Source: JALZAH01 sp051000755 (GTDB taxonomy: Bacteria; Actinomycetota; Acidimicrobiia; Acidimicrobiales; Palsa-688). Taken from it: 27,529 nucleotides of DNA. The notes below the pieces were generated by a model. The model was given only the letters and a program-made list of their open reading frames with translations, did no database searches and had not been told where the DNA came from. The first letter of the stretch is position 1. Each line of letters starts with the position of its first letter. The stretch covers positions 1-27,529 of the forward strand of contig JBPCNZ010000061.1 of NCBI GenBank assembly GCA_051000755.1, in the 5' to 3' direction. Below are positions 1-7,423 of the stretch, one piece after another. The position numbers and the translations under genes are program-made.

Positions 1-107
1 AGGAATGGATCGACAACGACCGCCGACTCCGCGCCCTCATCGCCAACATGCTTGAAGTCGCCGCCAAAGCCACCGACCTGATCCTCAAAGAAGCCACTTC
101 AGGCTGA
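1..107 (+). CDS. C-terminal fragment of an unrecognised protein (possible mobile-element protein)
   Basis: The window opens inside a reading frame (codons begin at base 3) that gives a 34-residue, charged, helical C-terminus ending ...DLILKEATSG before a TGA at 105-107. Amphipathic spacing and codon use look like a real coding end. I do not recognise the family. It lies head-on against a sensor kinase gene that stops resembling a kinase at about base 128, so it may be the end of a transposase or other gene from an inserted element. That role is inference from position only. Confidence 0.4.
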   Translation, partial: EWIDNDRRLRALIANMLEVAAKATDLILKEATSG

Positions 108-128
108 ACCCGAGGTTTAATCGCAAGC

Positions 129-373
129 TGAGACAGCGTCGTCTCCTCGTTGGGGGAGGCGAGCACGCCCGGAAGGTGGCCCGACGCGGCCAGGTCGGCG
201 ATGTTGACCGCCTGGCTGATGGCGACGCTCTGGCGGTTGTGCTCCAGCGAGGACGTGAGCACCGTCACCAACATGGCCCCACCGGCAGCCATGGCCACCG
301 CCACCACCGCGGTGGCGGCCACGGTCGTGCGGACCCGGACCGTGCCGAATCGGCGCAGCCGCCCCTTACCCAC
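129..373 (-). pseudogene. Sensor histidine kinase, N-terminal fragment, interrupted
   Basis: A GTG start at 373 overlaps the end of the response regulator gene by 8 bases, the usual arrangement for regulator-kinase pairs. About 80 codons follow: a basic cytoplasmic start, a transmembrane helix (about residues 12-36, Ala/Val-rich) and the beginning of an extracytoplasmic sensor region (...SVAISQAVNIADLAASG...). At about base 128 the kinase-like sequence ends. The frame stays open to the window edge but then reads as the antisense of the plus-strand gene fragment at 1-107. No HAMP, HisKA or ATPase domain remains in the window. Either the kinase has been split by an insertion or rearrangement, or its remainder lies beyond an element outside the window. 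The kinase identity comes mainly from its position after an OmpR-type regulator plus the membrane-anchor layout. Confidence 0.55.
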
Positions 374-1043
374 CCGTGCCGACCAGCTTGTAGCCGACCC
401 CCCGGATGGTCTGGATGCTCTGGCAGGCGAAGGGGGCGTCGATCTTGCGGCGGAGAGCGCTGACATGGACCTCGACCAGGTTGGTGCCGCCCTCGAAGCT
501 GAAGTCCCAGAGGTGGTCCAGCATCTCGGTCTTGGTCACCACCTCGCCCGACCGGCGCAGCAGGTATTCGAGGACGCTGAACTCCTTGGCGGTCAGGTCG
601 ACGACCACGTCGCCGCGGCTGCAGCGGTGGGCGCCGGGATCCAACTGGAGGTCGCCGCAGCTCAGCAGGGCGGGCCGTTCGGCGCCCCCTCGGCGCAACA
701 GGGCCCGGAGGCGGGCGACGAGGACAACGAACGAGAACGGCTTGGTCAGGAAGTCGTCGGCGCCGGTGTCGAGCGCCTCGGCCTCGTCCAGATCGCCGTC
801 TTTGGCCGTGAGCATCAGGATCGGGGTCCAGTTGCCGGCGTCGCGCAGGTTGGCGCAGAGCTGGAAGCCGTTGACGCCCGGCAACATGATGTCGAGGACG
901 ATGGCGTCATAGGGGTTCTCGGAGGCCAACCACCGCCCGTCGGTGCCGTCCAGGGCGACATCGACGGCGAAACCCTCCGACTCCAGGCCCCTCTTGAGGG
1001 CCGACGCCAGCCGCTTCTCGTCTTCGACGACCAAGACCTTCAT
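366..1043 (-). CDS. OmpR/PhoB-family response regulator
   Basis: This is a 225-residue two-domain DNA-binding response regulator. The N-terminal receiver domain starts MKVLVVEDEKRLASAL (acidic pocket E9/D10), has the phospho-acceptor Asp in DAIVLDIMLPGVNG (about residue 51) and the conserved Lys in DDFLTKPF (about 102). The C-terminal winged helix carries LTAKEFSVLEYLLRRSGEVV, VEVHVSALRRKID and the closing TIRGVGYKL. Size is standard for the family. ATG 1043 is chosen because MKVLVVEDE is the canonical beginning; a longer frame upstream has no family similarity. A direct-repeat operator sits just before the start, with a -10-like element six bases from the ATG, so the mRNA is probably leaderless and autoregulated. 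The partner kinase (373 downwards) overlaps its 3' end and appears broken. Confidence 0.93.
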   Translation of the reverse strand: MKVLVVEDEKRLASALKRGLESEGFAVDVALDGTDGRWLASENPYDAIVLDIMLPGVNGFQLCANLRDAGNWTPILMLTAKDGDLDEAEALDTGADDFLTKPFSFVVLVARLRALLRRGGAERPALLSCGDLQLDPGAHRCSRGDVVVDLTAKEFSVLEYLLRRSGEVVTKTEMLDHLWDFSFEGGTNLVEVHVSALRRKIDAPFACQSIQTIRGVGYKLVGTGG

Positions 1044-1049
1044 GGGAGG

Positions 1050-1083
1050 ACTATGACCCCCGGTAGCTGAAGCTAACCTGAAG
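1050..1083 (-). promoter_or_regulatory. Tandem CTGAAG operator and promoter of the response regulator
   Basis: Plus-strand CTGAAG at 1067-1072 and 1078-1083, with five bases between, form an 11-bp-period direct repeat (CTGAAGCTAACCTGAAG), the geometry typical of OmpR/PhoB regulators. Read on the minus strand, eleven bases separate the repeat from CATAGT (1055-1050), a -10-like hexamer, and six more bases lead to the ATG at 1043. This is the arrangement of an activator bound at the -35 region. The same module with the same spacing recurs at 2192-2225. Repeat and spacing are seen; regulator binding is inferred. Confidence 0.65.
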
Positions 1084-1156
1084 CGGCCCTGGCCGGAGGC
1101 TGCGCCATTCTGAAGCGGCCCTGGCCGGAGGCTGCGCCATCCGGAGGCAGCGCCGT
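1078..1156. repeat. 32-bp tandem repeat, two and a half copies
   Basis: Copies at 1078-1109 and 1110-1140 are identical over 31 bases (each begins CTGAAGCGGCCCTGG and ends GGCTGCGCCAT), followed by a degenerate partial copy at 1141-1156. The first copy starts inside the operator, so each full unit brings another CTGAAG half-site (1078, 1110). The array fills the space between the membrane-protein stop and the regulator promoter. Confidence 0.85.
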
Positions 1157-1165
1157 CCGCTGGCC

Positions 1166-2185
1166 TCAGAGCAGGTGGCGGCGGCGCAGGACCACGAGCA
1201 GCCCGGCGCCGGGCACCACCGGCAGCCAGTAGGTGATGAGGCGGTAGGCCAGCACACCGGCCACTACCGGCGCCACCTGGCCGGTGACGCCGCTCAGGCC
1301 GGCGACGAGGGCGGGCTCGACGACCCCGACACCCCCCGGCGTGGGACTCAGGGCGGAGACGGCCGAGGCGACCAGCAGCACCATGATCACCCGGAGGAGC
1401 CCGATGTGGACACCGAAGGCCCACAGCGACGCGGCCAGGGCCATGCCGTAGGCGGCCGTGATCCCGGCTGAGCCGCCGAACAGGGCCGCGGCCCGGCGCC
1501 GACACCGCAGGGTCCCGGCCAGATCACGCGCTGTTGCCCGGCAGGCCCGGGCCAGGCGTCCCTGAGCCGACCGGATCCAGGACCCAGCTGCGACGGCCCC
1601 ACCGCCAGCCACGGCGGCCGCAGCGATCAGGCCCGACGCCGGCACGGTGATGCGGGCCAGGAGACCGGGCGCGGCGATGGGGACGATCACCGCCAGGCAG
1701 GCGGCGTGAACCACGAAGCCGGCCGCGGCATTGAGACCCACGGCGCCCACGGCCGCCGGTCGGTCGGCGCCGCACCGCTCGAGGTACCGGGCATTGGCGG
1801 CCATGCCCCCGAGCCCGGCCGGGGCCAGTCGGTTGCAGAACGAGGAGGCGAACTGGACGCAGAAGGTCCGACCGAGGCGGAGGTTCACCTGGGTCGCCCC
1901 CGAGATCGCCACTGCGCCCATCAGGTGGGTCAGGGCGCAGGCGGCGGCCGCGGCCGCCACCCAACCCCACCGGGGGGCGGCCAGCAGGTGCAGCGTCCGG
2001 CTGGCCGTCCCGAGCTGGGAGGGGGTGCTGTAGGCCACCACGGCGGCGACGACCAATGCCAACCCGGTCCGGACAGCCCAGCGGGGCACGCCCCGGCGCC
2101 GACGGTCGCCGCGTGCGGCGACCGTCATCTCCAGCCCATGGGCCGGGCCGGGCGGAGCCAGGGGAGCAACGATCAGGCCGGCCAT
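1166..2185 (-). CDS. LPG-synthase-type (UPF0104/YbhN-like) integral membrane protein
   Basis: A 339-residue polytopic membrane protein with about seven or eight Ala/Val/Leu-rich helices. Family signals are SSFCNRLAPAGLGGMAANARYL near the middle and, near the C-terminus, SALSPTPGGVGVVEPALVAGL followed by YRLITYWLPVVPGAGLL. These match the lysylphosphatidylglycerol synthase transmembrane domain family, which includes flippase-like proteins. No soluble aminoacyl-transferase domain is attached, so lipid aminoacylation should not be assumed; a lipid transport role is more likely but unproven. ATG 2185 is preferred over GTG 2209, because the GTG lies inside the operator and because ATG 2185 is exactly as far from its operator as the regulator start is from its own. 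It is probably a target of the regulator encoded immediately downstream. Confidence 0.85.
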   Translation of the reverse strand: MAGLIVAPLAPPGPAHGLEMTVAARGDRRRRGVPRWAVRTGLALVVAAVVAYSTPSQLGTASRTLHLLAAPRWGWVAAAAAACALTHLMGAVAISGATQVNLRLGRTFCVQFASSFCNRLAPAGLGGMAANARYLERCGADRPAAVGAVGLNAAAGFVVHAACLAVIVPIAAPGLLARITVPASGLIAAAAVAGGGAVAAGSWIRSAQGRLARACRATARDLAGTLRCRRRAAALFGGSAGITAAYGMALAASLWAFGVHIGLLRVIMVLLVASAVSALSPTPGGVGVVEPALVAGLSGVTGQVAPVVAGVLAYRLITYWLPVVPGAGLLVVLRRRHLL

Positions 2186-2191
2186 CAGCCC

Positions 2192-2225
2192 ACGCTGGCT
2201 GATTGACACTGAAGGCCCGCTGAAG
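2192..2225 (-). promoter_or_regulatory. Second tandem CTGAAG operator and promoter
   Basis: Plus-strand CTGAAG at 2209-2214 and 2220-2225 again repeats with an 11-bp period (CTGAAGGCCCGCTGAAG). On the minus strand, eleven bases separate it from a weak -10-like hexamer CAGCGT (2197-2192), and six more bases lead to ATG 2185. The 24-base distance from repeat edge to ATG equals that at the regulator gene (1067 to 1043, 2209 to 2185). A lone inverted-orientation half-site CTTCAG occurs at 2255-2260. Confidence 0.6.
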
Positions 2226-2605
2226 ACACCGGATAGGGGCTGGGGGAAAACTGCCTTCAGCCCTGTTGGACCCGCGGATTAGGGTCGACGGCACCGTGTG
2301 GCACCTCTGGGCTCCCCATCATCGCTGGTCCCGTCGTCGGGGGCTGAGCACGGTGGTGGCCCTCGTTGCGGTCCGGGTTGCGGTGGCCGACTTCTCCGCT
2401 CCTCCACCAAGAGCGGCGGCCGGGGCCCGGGTGCAGGCGGGCACGGCCGGGGTCACCCGGACCCTCGTTGCCGCCACCCCCGGCCCGGCGCACCTCGGAG
2501 CTACCCACGGCTGATCGCCTCGGGCCACCGCGCGACCTCCCGGGCTCTCGACCATCTCGCAGCCACCAGCGAAGCTCACCACCGCAGAAGCTCGCAAAGG
2601 ACCCG
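2226..2605. other. Intergenic region between divergent genes, no supported gene
   Basis: About 380 bases lie between the membrane-protein promoter and the PAP2 gene. Short open frames on both strands are Pro/Arg/Gly-rich and look like GC-driven shadows. The only recognisable signals are a single CTTCAG (2255-2260) and, at its end, the AAAGGA ribosome-binding site (2596-2601) of the PAP2 gene. The PAP2 frame itself stays open back to 2366, but that extension has no family-like sequence. I see no RNA gene or clear promoter hexamers. Confidence 0.5.
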
Positions 2606-3475
2606 ATGCCCGCCACCTCGCGACTCACCGTCGATCCTTCGACCCGGCAAACCCGGGAGAAGGCCGTGGCCGAGAAGAGGCACCACGACCGACCCCGGTG
2701 GTGGCCCAGATTCCGGCGCGGCGACGTCGAGGGGGGGCGACCGGCCCTGCGCTTCTGGCGCGAGCTGTTGATCGTCGCCGCCTTCTACGTCGTCTACACC
2801 GCCATCCGGGACATTCGAGGCACGACGCCGGTCTCCGCCTCCGTCGCGTTCCACCACGCCCGGTGGATCATCGCATCCGAGCGGGCTGTCGGGGTGTACC
2901 GCGAGGCCGCGATCCAGCATGCCTTCCTCCACGCCCATTTCGTCGTGGCCGTGCTCGACGTCTGGTACGGCAGCACCCATTTCGTGGTGACCGGCGTCGT
3001 GCTCGTCCTGCTGTTCTTCCGCTTCCCGGGCCGGTACCGGATCGGGCGCAACGCCTTGGCCGGGACGACGATTCTGGCCCTGGCCGGGTTCGCCTTCTTC
3101 CCCCTGATGCCCCCCCGGCTGCTGCCCCCCGGCTACGGCTTCGTCGACACCCTCCAGACCGTCGGCGGGCTGTGGGCGTTCAACTCGGGACCGATGCCCG
3201 ATCTCTCCAACCAGTTCGCGGCCATGCCCAGCCTGCATCTTGCGTGGGCCCTGTGGTGTGCCGTGGCGCTGATGCCAGTGCTGCGCCGATGGTGGTCGAA
3301 GGTCCTTCTAACCTGCTACCCGGCCATCACCCTCATCTGCGTGGTCGTCACCGGCAACCACTACCTGCTCGACGTCGTCGTCGGTGCCGCCATCGTCGCC
3401 GTCGCCTTCGCGGTGGCGACCCTGGTCGCCGCCCGCCCGGCGGCACAGCCGGCGGTGCCCTTCGCCGACGGCTGA
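2606..3475 (+). CDS. PAP2-superfamily membrane phosphatase (inositolphosphotransferase-like group)
   Basis: A 289-residue membrane protein with a basic N-terminal tail (about 1-48) and five or six helices (about 51-68, 111-139, 150-170, 208-225, 233-250, 255-278). The catalytic histidine motifs of the PAP2_3 group are present: MPSLHLAW (207-214, His211) and GNHYLLDVVVGA (250-261, His252 and Asp256). These enzymes act on lipid phosphates or transfer inositol phosphate at the membrane; the substrate cannot be read from sequence. ATG 2606 is favoured by AAAGGA six bases or so upstream and by the start of plausible protein sequence. It is the first of a run of plus-strand genes. A role in lipid or cell-envelope metabolism fits the nearby flippase-like protein and the ceramidase further along, but this is only association. 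Confidence 0.85.
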   Translation: MPATSRLTVDPSTRQTREKAVAEKRHHDRPRWWPRFRRGDVEGGRPALRFWRELLIVAAFYVVYTAIRDIRGTTPVSASVAFHHARWIIASERAVGVYREAAIQHAFLHAHFVVAVLDVWYGSTHFVVTGVVLVLLFFRFPGRYRIGRNALAGTTILALAGFAFFPLMPPRLLPPGYGFVDTLQTVGGLWAFNSGPMPDLSNQFAAMPSLHLAWALWCAVALMPVLRRWWSKVLLTCYPAITLICVVVTGNHYLLDVVVGAAIVAVAFAVATLVAARPAAQPAVPFADG

Positions 3476-3532
3476 GGCCCACAGCGTCAACCCGACAACT
3501 CGAAGCCGGAACCGGGCGGTAGCTTCCTGCGC

Positions 3533-4579
3533 GTGGCGTCCCCTCTCCCCGGCCGCCCGTTTCGGACGTCGGTCACCCTCGTCGCGAGCCTGGCCGTCGT
3601 CGCCAGCCTGGCTCTCGTCGGTGGCTGTTCACCAGGGTCCGGCGGTCGCCAAGCGGGAGCTAAGGACCCGCCGCCCGCGCCCCGTAGCCGGGCCGGGCCG
3701 ACCGCCACGCCGAACCAGCCGACCGATCCGCCCCCGACCGCCCGCCGGCCACCTCCGCCTCCGCCCGACCCCGTCCCACCTCCCGTAGCCGCCGACTGGA
3801 TAGGGGCGCCGGGCGACGGCCAGTGGACCGGTGCCGGCCGCCCGGTCGGGACGAAGCCGGGCGTGGAGACCACCACCCTGAGCCAGGGCGGTCATCTGCT
3901 GTCGGCGGCATGGGTCTCGTCGGCCCGGACCTCGGTAGCCCTGTATGCCGGTACCAGCCAGCCGGCCGGCCCGTGGTCCAACGACGGCGCCGTGCCGGCC
4001 GCGCTCCAGGGGACCCTGGTCGCCGCCTTCAACGGGGGATTCCAGCTCGATGCCTCCCGGGGCGGGTGGTACGCCGACGGCCGCCAGGCCATTCCCCTAC
4101 GGGATGGGGCGGCGTCGCTGGTCATCAGGTCCGACGGGTCGGCCACGGTGGCCCAATGGGGACGGGACGCCACCCTGACCCCCACGGTGGTCGCCGTGCG
4201 CCAGAACCTCGAGTTGCTCGTCGACGGTGGCGCCCCCACCCCCCTGACCGCCGCTGCCAACCCCATCGCCATCTGGGGCGACCCCCTCCACGAGAACGTC
4301 CTCACCTGGCGCTCGGCCCTCGGCGTGGACGCCTTCGGCGACCTGCTCTACGTGGCCGGCCCTGGCCTCGACCCCCAGACCCTGGCCTCGGCCATGGTCG
4401 CCGTCGGTGCGATCCGAGCCATGGAGCTCGACATCAACCCGGAGTGGGTCACCTTCGACACCTTCACCGGCGGCGGGTCGGCGGTGGTCGGTACCAAGCT
4501 CCTGGCCAGCATGTACTTCCCGACCAACCACTTCCTCGTTCCGTTCCGGAGGGACTTCGTGGCCCTCTTCGCACGCTGA
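3533..4579 (+). CDS. Secreted lipoprotein with phosphodiester glycosidase (NAGPA-like) domain
   Basis: 348 residues from GTG 3533. The N-terminus has a basic start, a hydrophobic stretch (about 14-30) and a lipobox-like LVGGC, so it is probably lipid-anchored outside the membrane. A Pro-rich linker (about 45-85) follows. The rest resembles the phosphodiester glycosidase domain (PF09992): LVAAFNGGFQ, the glycine-rich strand segments around GGWYADGRQAIPL, LVDGGAPTP, the region ...RSALGVDAFGDLLYVAGPG, and AMELDINPEWVTFDTF near the end. The related mammalian enzyme removes GlcNAc from phosphodiesters; bacterial members act on envelope polymers or are uncharacterised. No clear ribosome-binding site precedes the GTG. 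It follows the PAP2 gene after 57 bases on the same strand. Confidence 0.75.
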   Translation: MASPLPGRPFRTSVTLVASLAVVASLALVGGCSPGSGGRQAGAKDPPPAPRSRAGPTATPNQPTDPPPTARRPPPPPPDPVPPPVAADWIGAPGDGQWTGAGRPVGTKPGVETTTLSQGGHLLSAAWVSSARTSVALYAGTSQPAGPWSNDGAVPAALQGTLVAAFNGGFQLDASRGGWYADGRQAIPLRDGAASLVIRSDGSATVAQWGRDATLTPTVVAVRQNLELLVDGGAPTPLTAAANPIAIWGDPLHENVLTWRSALGVDAFGDLLYVAGPGLDPQTLASAMVAVGAIRAMELDINPEWVTFDTFTGGGSAVVGTKLLASMYFPTNHFLVPFRRDFVALFAR

Positions 4580-4650
4580 GCCACTCCTTCGCCGACCCCG
4601 GCGAAGAACCAACCGTCGTTGACGCCATGGGGGGCGGTACCGTCGATGCC

Positions 4651-5523
4651 ATGGATTCCATCCAGTGGTCTGAGCACCCCCGCCTGCGACGCCCTCTGGC
4701 CGTCGTGGCTTTCGAGGGGTGGAACGATGCTGGTGACGCTGCGTCTCTCGCCGTGAGCTACCTGGCTCAGACCTGGGACGCCGAGGAGTTCGCCACCATC
4801 GATCCCGAAGAGTTCTTCGACTTCACCGAGACCAGGCCCCAGGTCAAGATCGTCGACGGGGCCACCCGGGCCCTGGAGTGGCCCACCACCGACCTGCTGT
4901 ATGCCGAGGTGCCCGGCACCGTTCGTGACGTGGTCTTCGTGCGCGGCGTCGAACCCCAACTGCGGTGGCGGACCTTCTGCACGTCGATCGTCGACATCCT
5001 CAAGGAGGTCGGTGTCGAAACCGTCGTCATCCTCGGCGCCCTGCTCGCCGACGTCCCCCACACCCGCCCGGTGCGGGTGTCGGGAAGCTCGGAGGACCAC
5101 GAGCTGGCCGGCCGCCTCGGCGTGCTGTCCAACACCTATGAGGGACCGACCGGCATCATCGGTGTCCTCCACGACGCATTGCAGAGCGCCGGGCTCTCGA
5201 CCGTCAGCTTCTGGGCCGCGGTGCCCCACTACGTCCATCAGGTCCCCTCCCCCAAAGCCGCCCTGGCCCTGATCGAGCGCTCTGCGGGGGTCCTCGGCGC
5301 CCGGGTCAACCCCCTCGAGCTGCGGGTGGCCGCCGAGGAATACGAGCGCCAGGTCAGCGAGCGGGTCGCCGATGACGAGGACGCCGCCGCCTACGTGGCC
5401 CAGCTCGAGGAGGCGGACGACTCGGACCGGTTGGACGACAGCCCGCCGCCCCTGCCCGCCGACGCGGGCGCCCTGGCCGAAGAGGTCGAGCAGTTTCTTC
5501 GCAACCACGGCGACGAGGATTGA
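4651..5523 (+). CDS. PAC2-family (proteasome assembly chaperone-like) protein
   Basis: 290 residues. The PAC2 fold is recognisable from LAVVAFEGWNDAGDAASLAVSYL at the N-terminus, the acidic EEFFDFTETRP segment, VRDVVFVRGVEPQLRWRTFC, VVILGALLADVPHTRPVRVSG, YEGPTGIIGVLHDAL and VPHYVHQVPSPKAALALIE. These are hallmarks of actinobacterial PAC2 proteins, which are often found in proteasome-bearing Actinomycetota; their biochemical function is poorly known. The C-terminal 60 residues are acidic and probably flexible. ATG 4651 is chosen with GGGGGGCGG about 12-20 bases upstream; an in-frame ATG at 4627 is the alternative. No proteasome genes are in the window. Confidence 0.9.
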   Translation: MDSIQWSEHPRLRRPLAVVAFEGWNDAGDAASLAVSYLAQTWDAEEFATIDPEEFFDFTETRPQVKIVDGATRALEWPTTDLLYAEVPGTVRDVVFVRGVEPQLRWRTFCTSIVDILKEVGVETVVILGALLADVPHTRPVRVSGSSEDHELAGRLGVLSNTYEGPTGIIGVLHDALQSAGLSTVSFWAAVPHYVHQVPSPKAALALIERSAGVLGARVNPLELRVAAEEYERQVSERVADDEDAAAYVAQLEEADDSDRLDDSPPPLPADAGALAEEVEQFLRNHGDED

Positions 5524-5551
5524 CCCGCCCGCGGCCTCGACTGCTCTGAAC

Positions 5552-6037
5552 GTGGCCGCCCTGGTACCGGCCTGCGTGTGGCGGGCCCGACCGGAGGTGA
5601 TCGTCGCTCTCGACGACCGCTTCGGCGAGCCGGTCGACGCCTACGTGAACGGCAGCCAGGTGTGGATCCGCGACGACGGCCCGTCGGGGATGGCGCTGGA
5701 ATGGCGCCTGCACCCCGTCGCTGGTTACCGCCGGCCCCGGGGGGTCGGGACCTACGAGATCTTCGCCGCCACCGCCCTGGCCCTGGCCACCGGGGCCGAG
5801 CCACCGGCCCCGCTCGAAGAGCTGTGGGACGGGCTGGAGGCCTGGCCGATCGACGGGGACGAGACCGAACCCGGCCCGCTGGCCGAGGCGGCCGCCGAGT
5901 CTCTCGGGGCCGCGCCCGACGTGTTCGGCCTGGTCGACCACCAGGGGATCGGCGACCGCTGGGAAGCCACGGAGGGGCAGGTGTCGGTCATCGCCGACCT
6001 GCTCGTTCAGTTGGGTGCCGGTCCCGTGGCCGGCTGA
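5552..6037 (+). CDS. Hypothetical protein, follows PAC2 gene
   Basis: 161 residues from GTG 5552; a second GTG at 5576 is possible. I do not recognise the family. The sequence is soluble, rich in acidic and hydrophobic residues, with IVALDDRFGEPVDAYVNGSQVWI resembling two beta strands, followed by a region that mentions neither membrane segments nor cysteines beyond one near the start. The second half (about 70-161) is acidic and helical. It begins 28 bases after the PAC2 stop, so co-transcription with that gene is likely. The reading frame is well supported by codon-position GC pattern and by absence of a better frame on either strand, but function is unknown. Confidence 0.65.
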   Translation: MAALVPACVWRARPEVIVALDDRFGEPVDAYVNGSQVWIRDDGPSGMALEWRLHPVAGYRRPRGVGTYEIFAATALALATGAEPPAPLEELWDGLEAWPIDGDETEPGPLAEAAAESLGAAPDVFGLVDHQGIGDRWEATEGQVSVIADLLVQLGAGPVAG

Positions 6038-6141
6038 CCGTGCGGCTGGCGGCCGGCCGGCGCCGGCGAGCACCCGGCGGACCCGGCGACGATGAGCACC
6101 CGGCGGCCGGCGCCCTCCCGGGCCCCCCGTAGGATGCGGCG

Positions 6142-6933
6142 ATGAACCTGACCGGATCACGAGTCCTGCTCACCGGGGCGACGGGCGGCCTCGGCCACGC
6201 CATCGCCAGGACCCTTGCCGAGTCGGGCGCCGAGCTGGTGCTGACCGGGCGGCGGGCCGACGTGCTTGAAGCCTTGTCCGCCGATATCGGGGGGCAGGTC
6301 CTTACCGCCGACCTCGGGTCGCGCTCTGGGCTCGATGAGCTGGTGGCGGCCGCCGGCCGAATCGACATCGTGGTTGCCAATGCCGCCCTGCCGGCATCGG
6401 GTCCGCTCCTCGACTTCGATCTGGACCGGATCGACCGCTGCCTGGAGGTCAATCTGCGGGCTCCGATCGTCCTCGCCCGTATCCTTGCCCCGGACATGGT
6501 GGCGCGTGGCAGGGGCCACTTCTGCTTTATCAGCTCGCTGTCGGGGCTGTCGGCCACGTCGGGCACGTCGATCTACAGCGCCACCAAGTTCGGCCTCCGC
6601 GGTTTCGCCCACGGTCTCCGCCAGGATCTCCACGGCACCGGGGTCGGGGCGTCGGTCATCCTCCCCGGGTTCATCCGTGATGCCGGCATGTTCGCCGACA
6701 GCGAGGCCCGTCTCCCGGCCGGGGTCCGCACCAGCTCCCCGGGTCAGGTGGCGGACGCTGTGCGAAGGTCCATCGTCAAGGACAAGGCCGAGCTCATCGT
6801 CGCTCCTCGCGAGGTCCATGCCGGTGCCCTCCTCGGCGGCCTTGCACCCGGCCTCGCGGCCCGCGTCACCCGGCGCCTGGGCGGCGACAGGGTGGCGGAC
6901 GAGATCGCCGCCGGACAGCGGGACAAGGGCTGA
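6142..6933 (+). CDS. Short-chain dehydrogenase/reductase (SDR)
   Basis: 263 residues, a classical SDR. The cofactor-binding TGATGGLG lies at about 11-18, the NAA-type motif in VVANAALPASG at about 75-85, the catalytic Ser in FISSLSG (about 133-138) and YSATK (about 147-151) with the catalytic Tyr and Lys. GRRAD after the second strand suggests NADP(H) preference through the arginines. ILPGFIRDAGMF is the usual PG-containing segment after the active site. The substrate cannot be deduced. ATG 6142 follows AGGATGCGGCG; an ATG at 6134 runs into a stop after three codons. It converges on the minus-strand gene ending at 6945, only 11 bases away. Confidence 0.92.
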   Translation: MNLTGSRVLLTGATGGLGHAIARTLAESGAELVLTGRRADVLEALSADIGGQVLTADLGSRSGLDELVAAAGRIDIVVANAALPASGPLLDFDLDRIDRCLEVNLRAPIVLARILAPDMVARGRGHFCFISSLSGLSATSGTSIYSATKFGLRGFAHGLRQDLHGTGVGASVILPGFIRDAGMFADSEARLPAGVRTSSPGQVADAVRRSIVKDKAELIVAPREVHAGALLGGLAPGLAARVTRRLGGDRVADEIAAGQRDKG

Positions 6934-6944
6934 ACGGTCCCTTG

Positions 6945-7397
6945 CTACCGCCATCCGCGAGGTCGCGGGACGATCCCACCGTCACCATCGGCGGCAATCA
7001 TCGCGGCCAGGTGGGCGACCCGTACCGCATCCTGTTGAAACCGGACGGCGTCTCGCATCCACCGCAGCGCGTGACGAACGGCGTCGTGGGCCACATCAGA
7101 CGCCTGGTAGGCACCCTCCAAGGCGTCGGCCACGGCGTCGCCCGGCACCACGGACCGGCCCCGGATCGGACCGACGACCGACTCCAAGGTGTCCAGCGCC
7201 TGGTTGTGGGTGAGCAAGGCGGCCAACACCTCCTCGGTGATCCCGCCGCACGACTGCACGCACAGCGGCAGCGCGATGGGGAGACCGGTGGCACCACGGG
7301 ATGCCTCCACGTGATCCCCCGATTCCGCCTGGTCCACCATCTCCGCCAGGCGACGGGTGTGGCGGCGGAGGAGGCTCGTCGGGTCAGCGGTGGTCAC
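6945..7397 (-). CDS. Hypothetical helical protein
   Basis: 150 residues from GTG 7397 with an AAGG-type ribosome-binding site ten bases upstream. It is not recognised. The sequence is mostly helical with many Ala, Val and His (RRHTRRLAEMVDQAESG; LLTHNQALDTLESVVG; DAVADALEGAYQASDVAHDAVRHALRWMRDAVRF), has two cysteines close together (LCVQSCGG), and no membrane helix. The C-terminal half resembles a four-helix-type bundle. The frame remains open upstream to 7607, but that part is the translated GAACCG repeat and is unlikely to be protein. The repeat cluster lies directly upstream and could regulate it. Confidence 0.55.
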   Translation of the reverse strand: MTTADPTSLLRRHTRRLAEMVDQAESGDHVEASRGATGLPIALPLCVQSCGGITEEVLAALLTHNQALDTLESVVGPIRGRSVVPGDAVADALEGAYQASDVAHDAVRHALRWMRDAVRFQQDAVRVAHLAAMIAADGDGGIVPRPRGWR

Positions 7398-7423
7398 AAT
7401 CCGACCTTGCCGCGGCGTTCTGA

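Noticed and set aside
2186..2209. GTG 2209 as the start of the LPG-synthase-type protein.
   Set aside because: It lies on the edge of the direct-repeat operator; ATG 2185 fits the spacing found at the regulator gene.
2266..2514. A TTG-started 82-codon frame in the gap before the PAP2 gene.
   Set aside because: No ribosome-binding site, biased composition and no recognisable sequence.
3823..4650. Long upstream extension of the PAC2 reading frame.
   Set aside because: It overlaps the glycosidase-like gene in another frame, and its translation is Arg/Pro/His-rich without domains.
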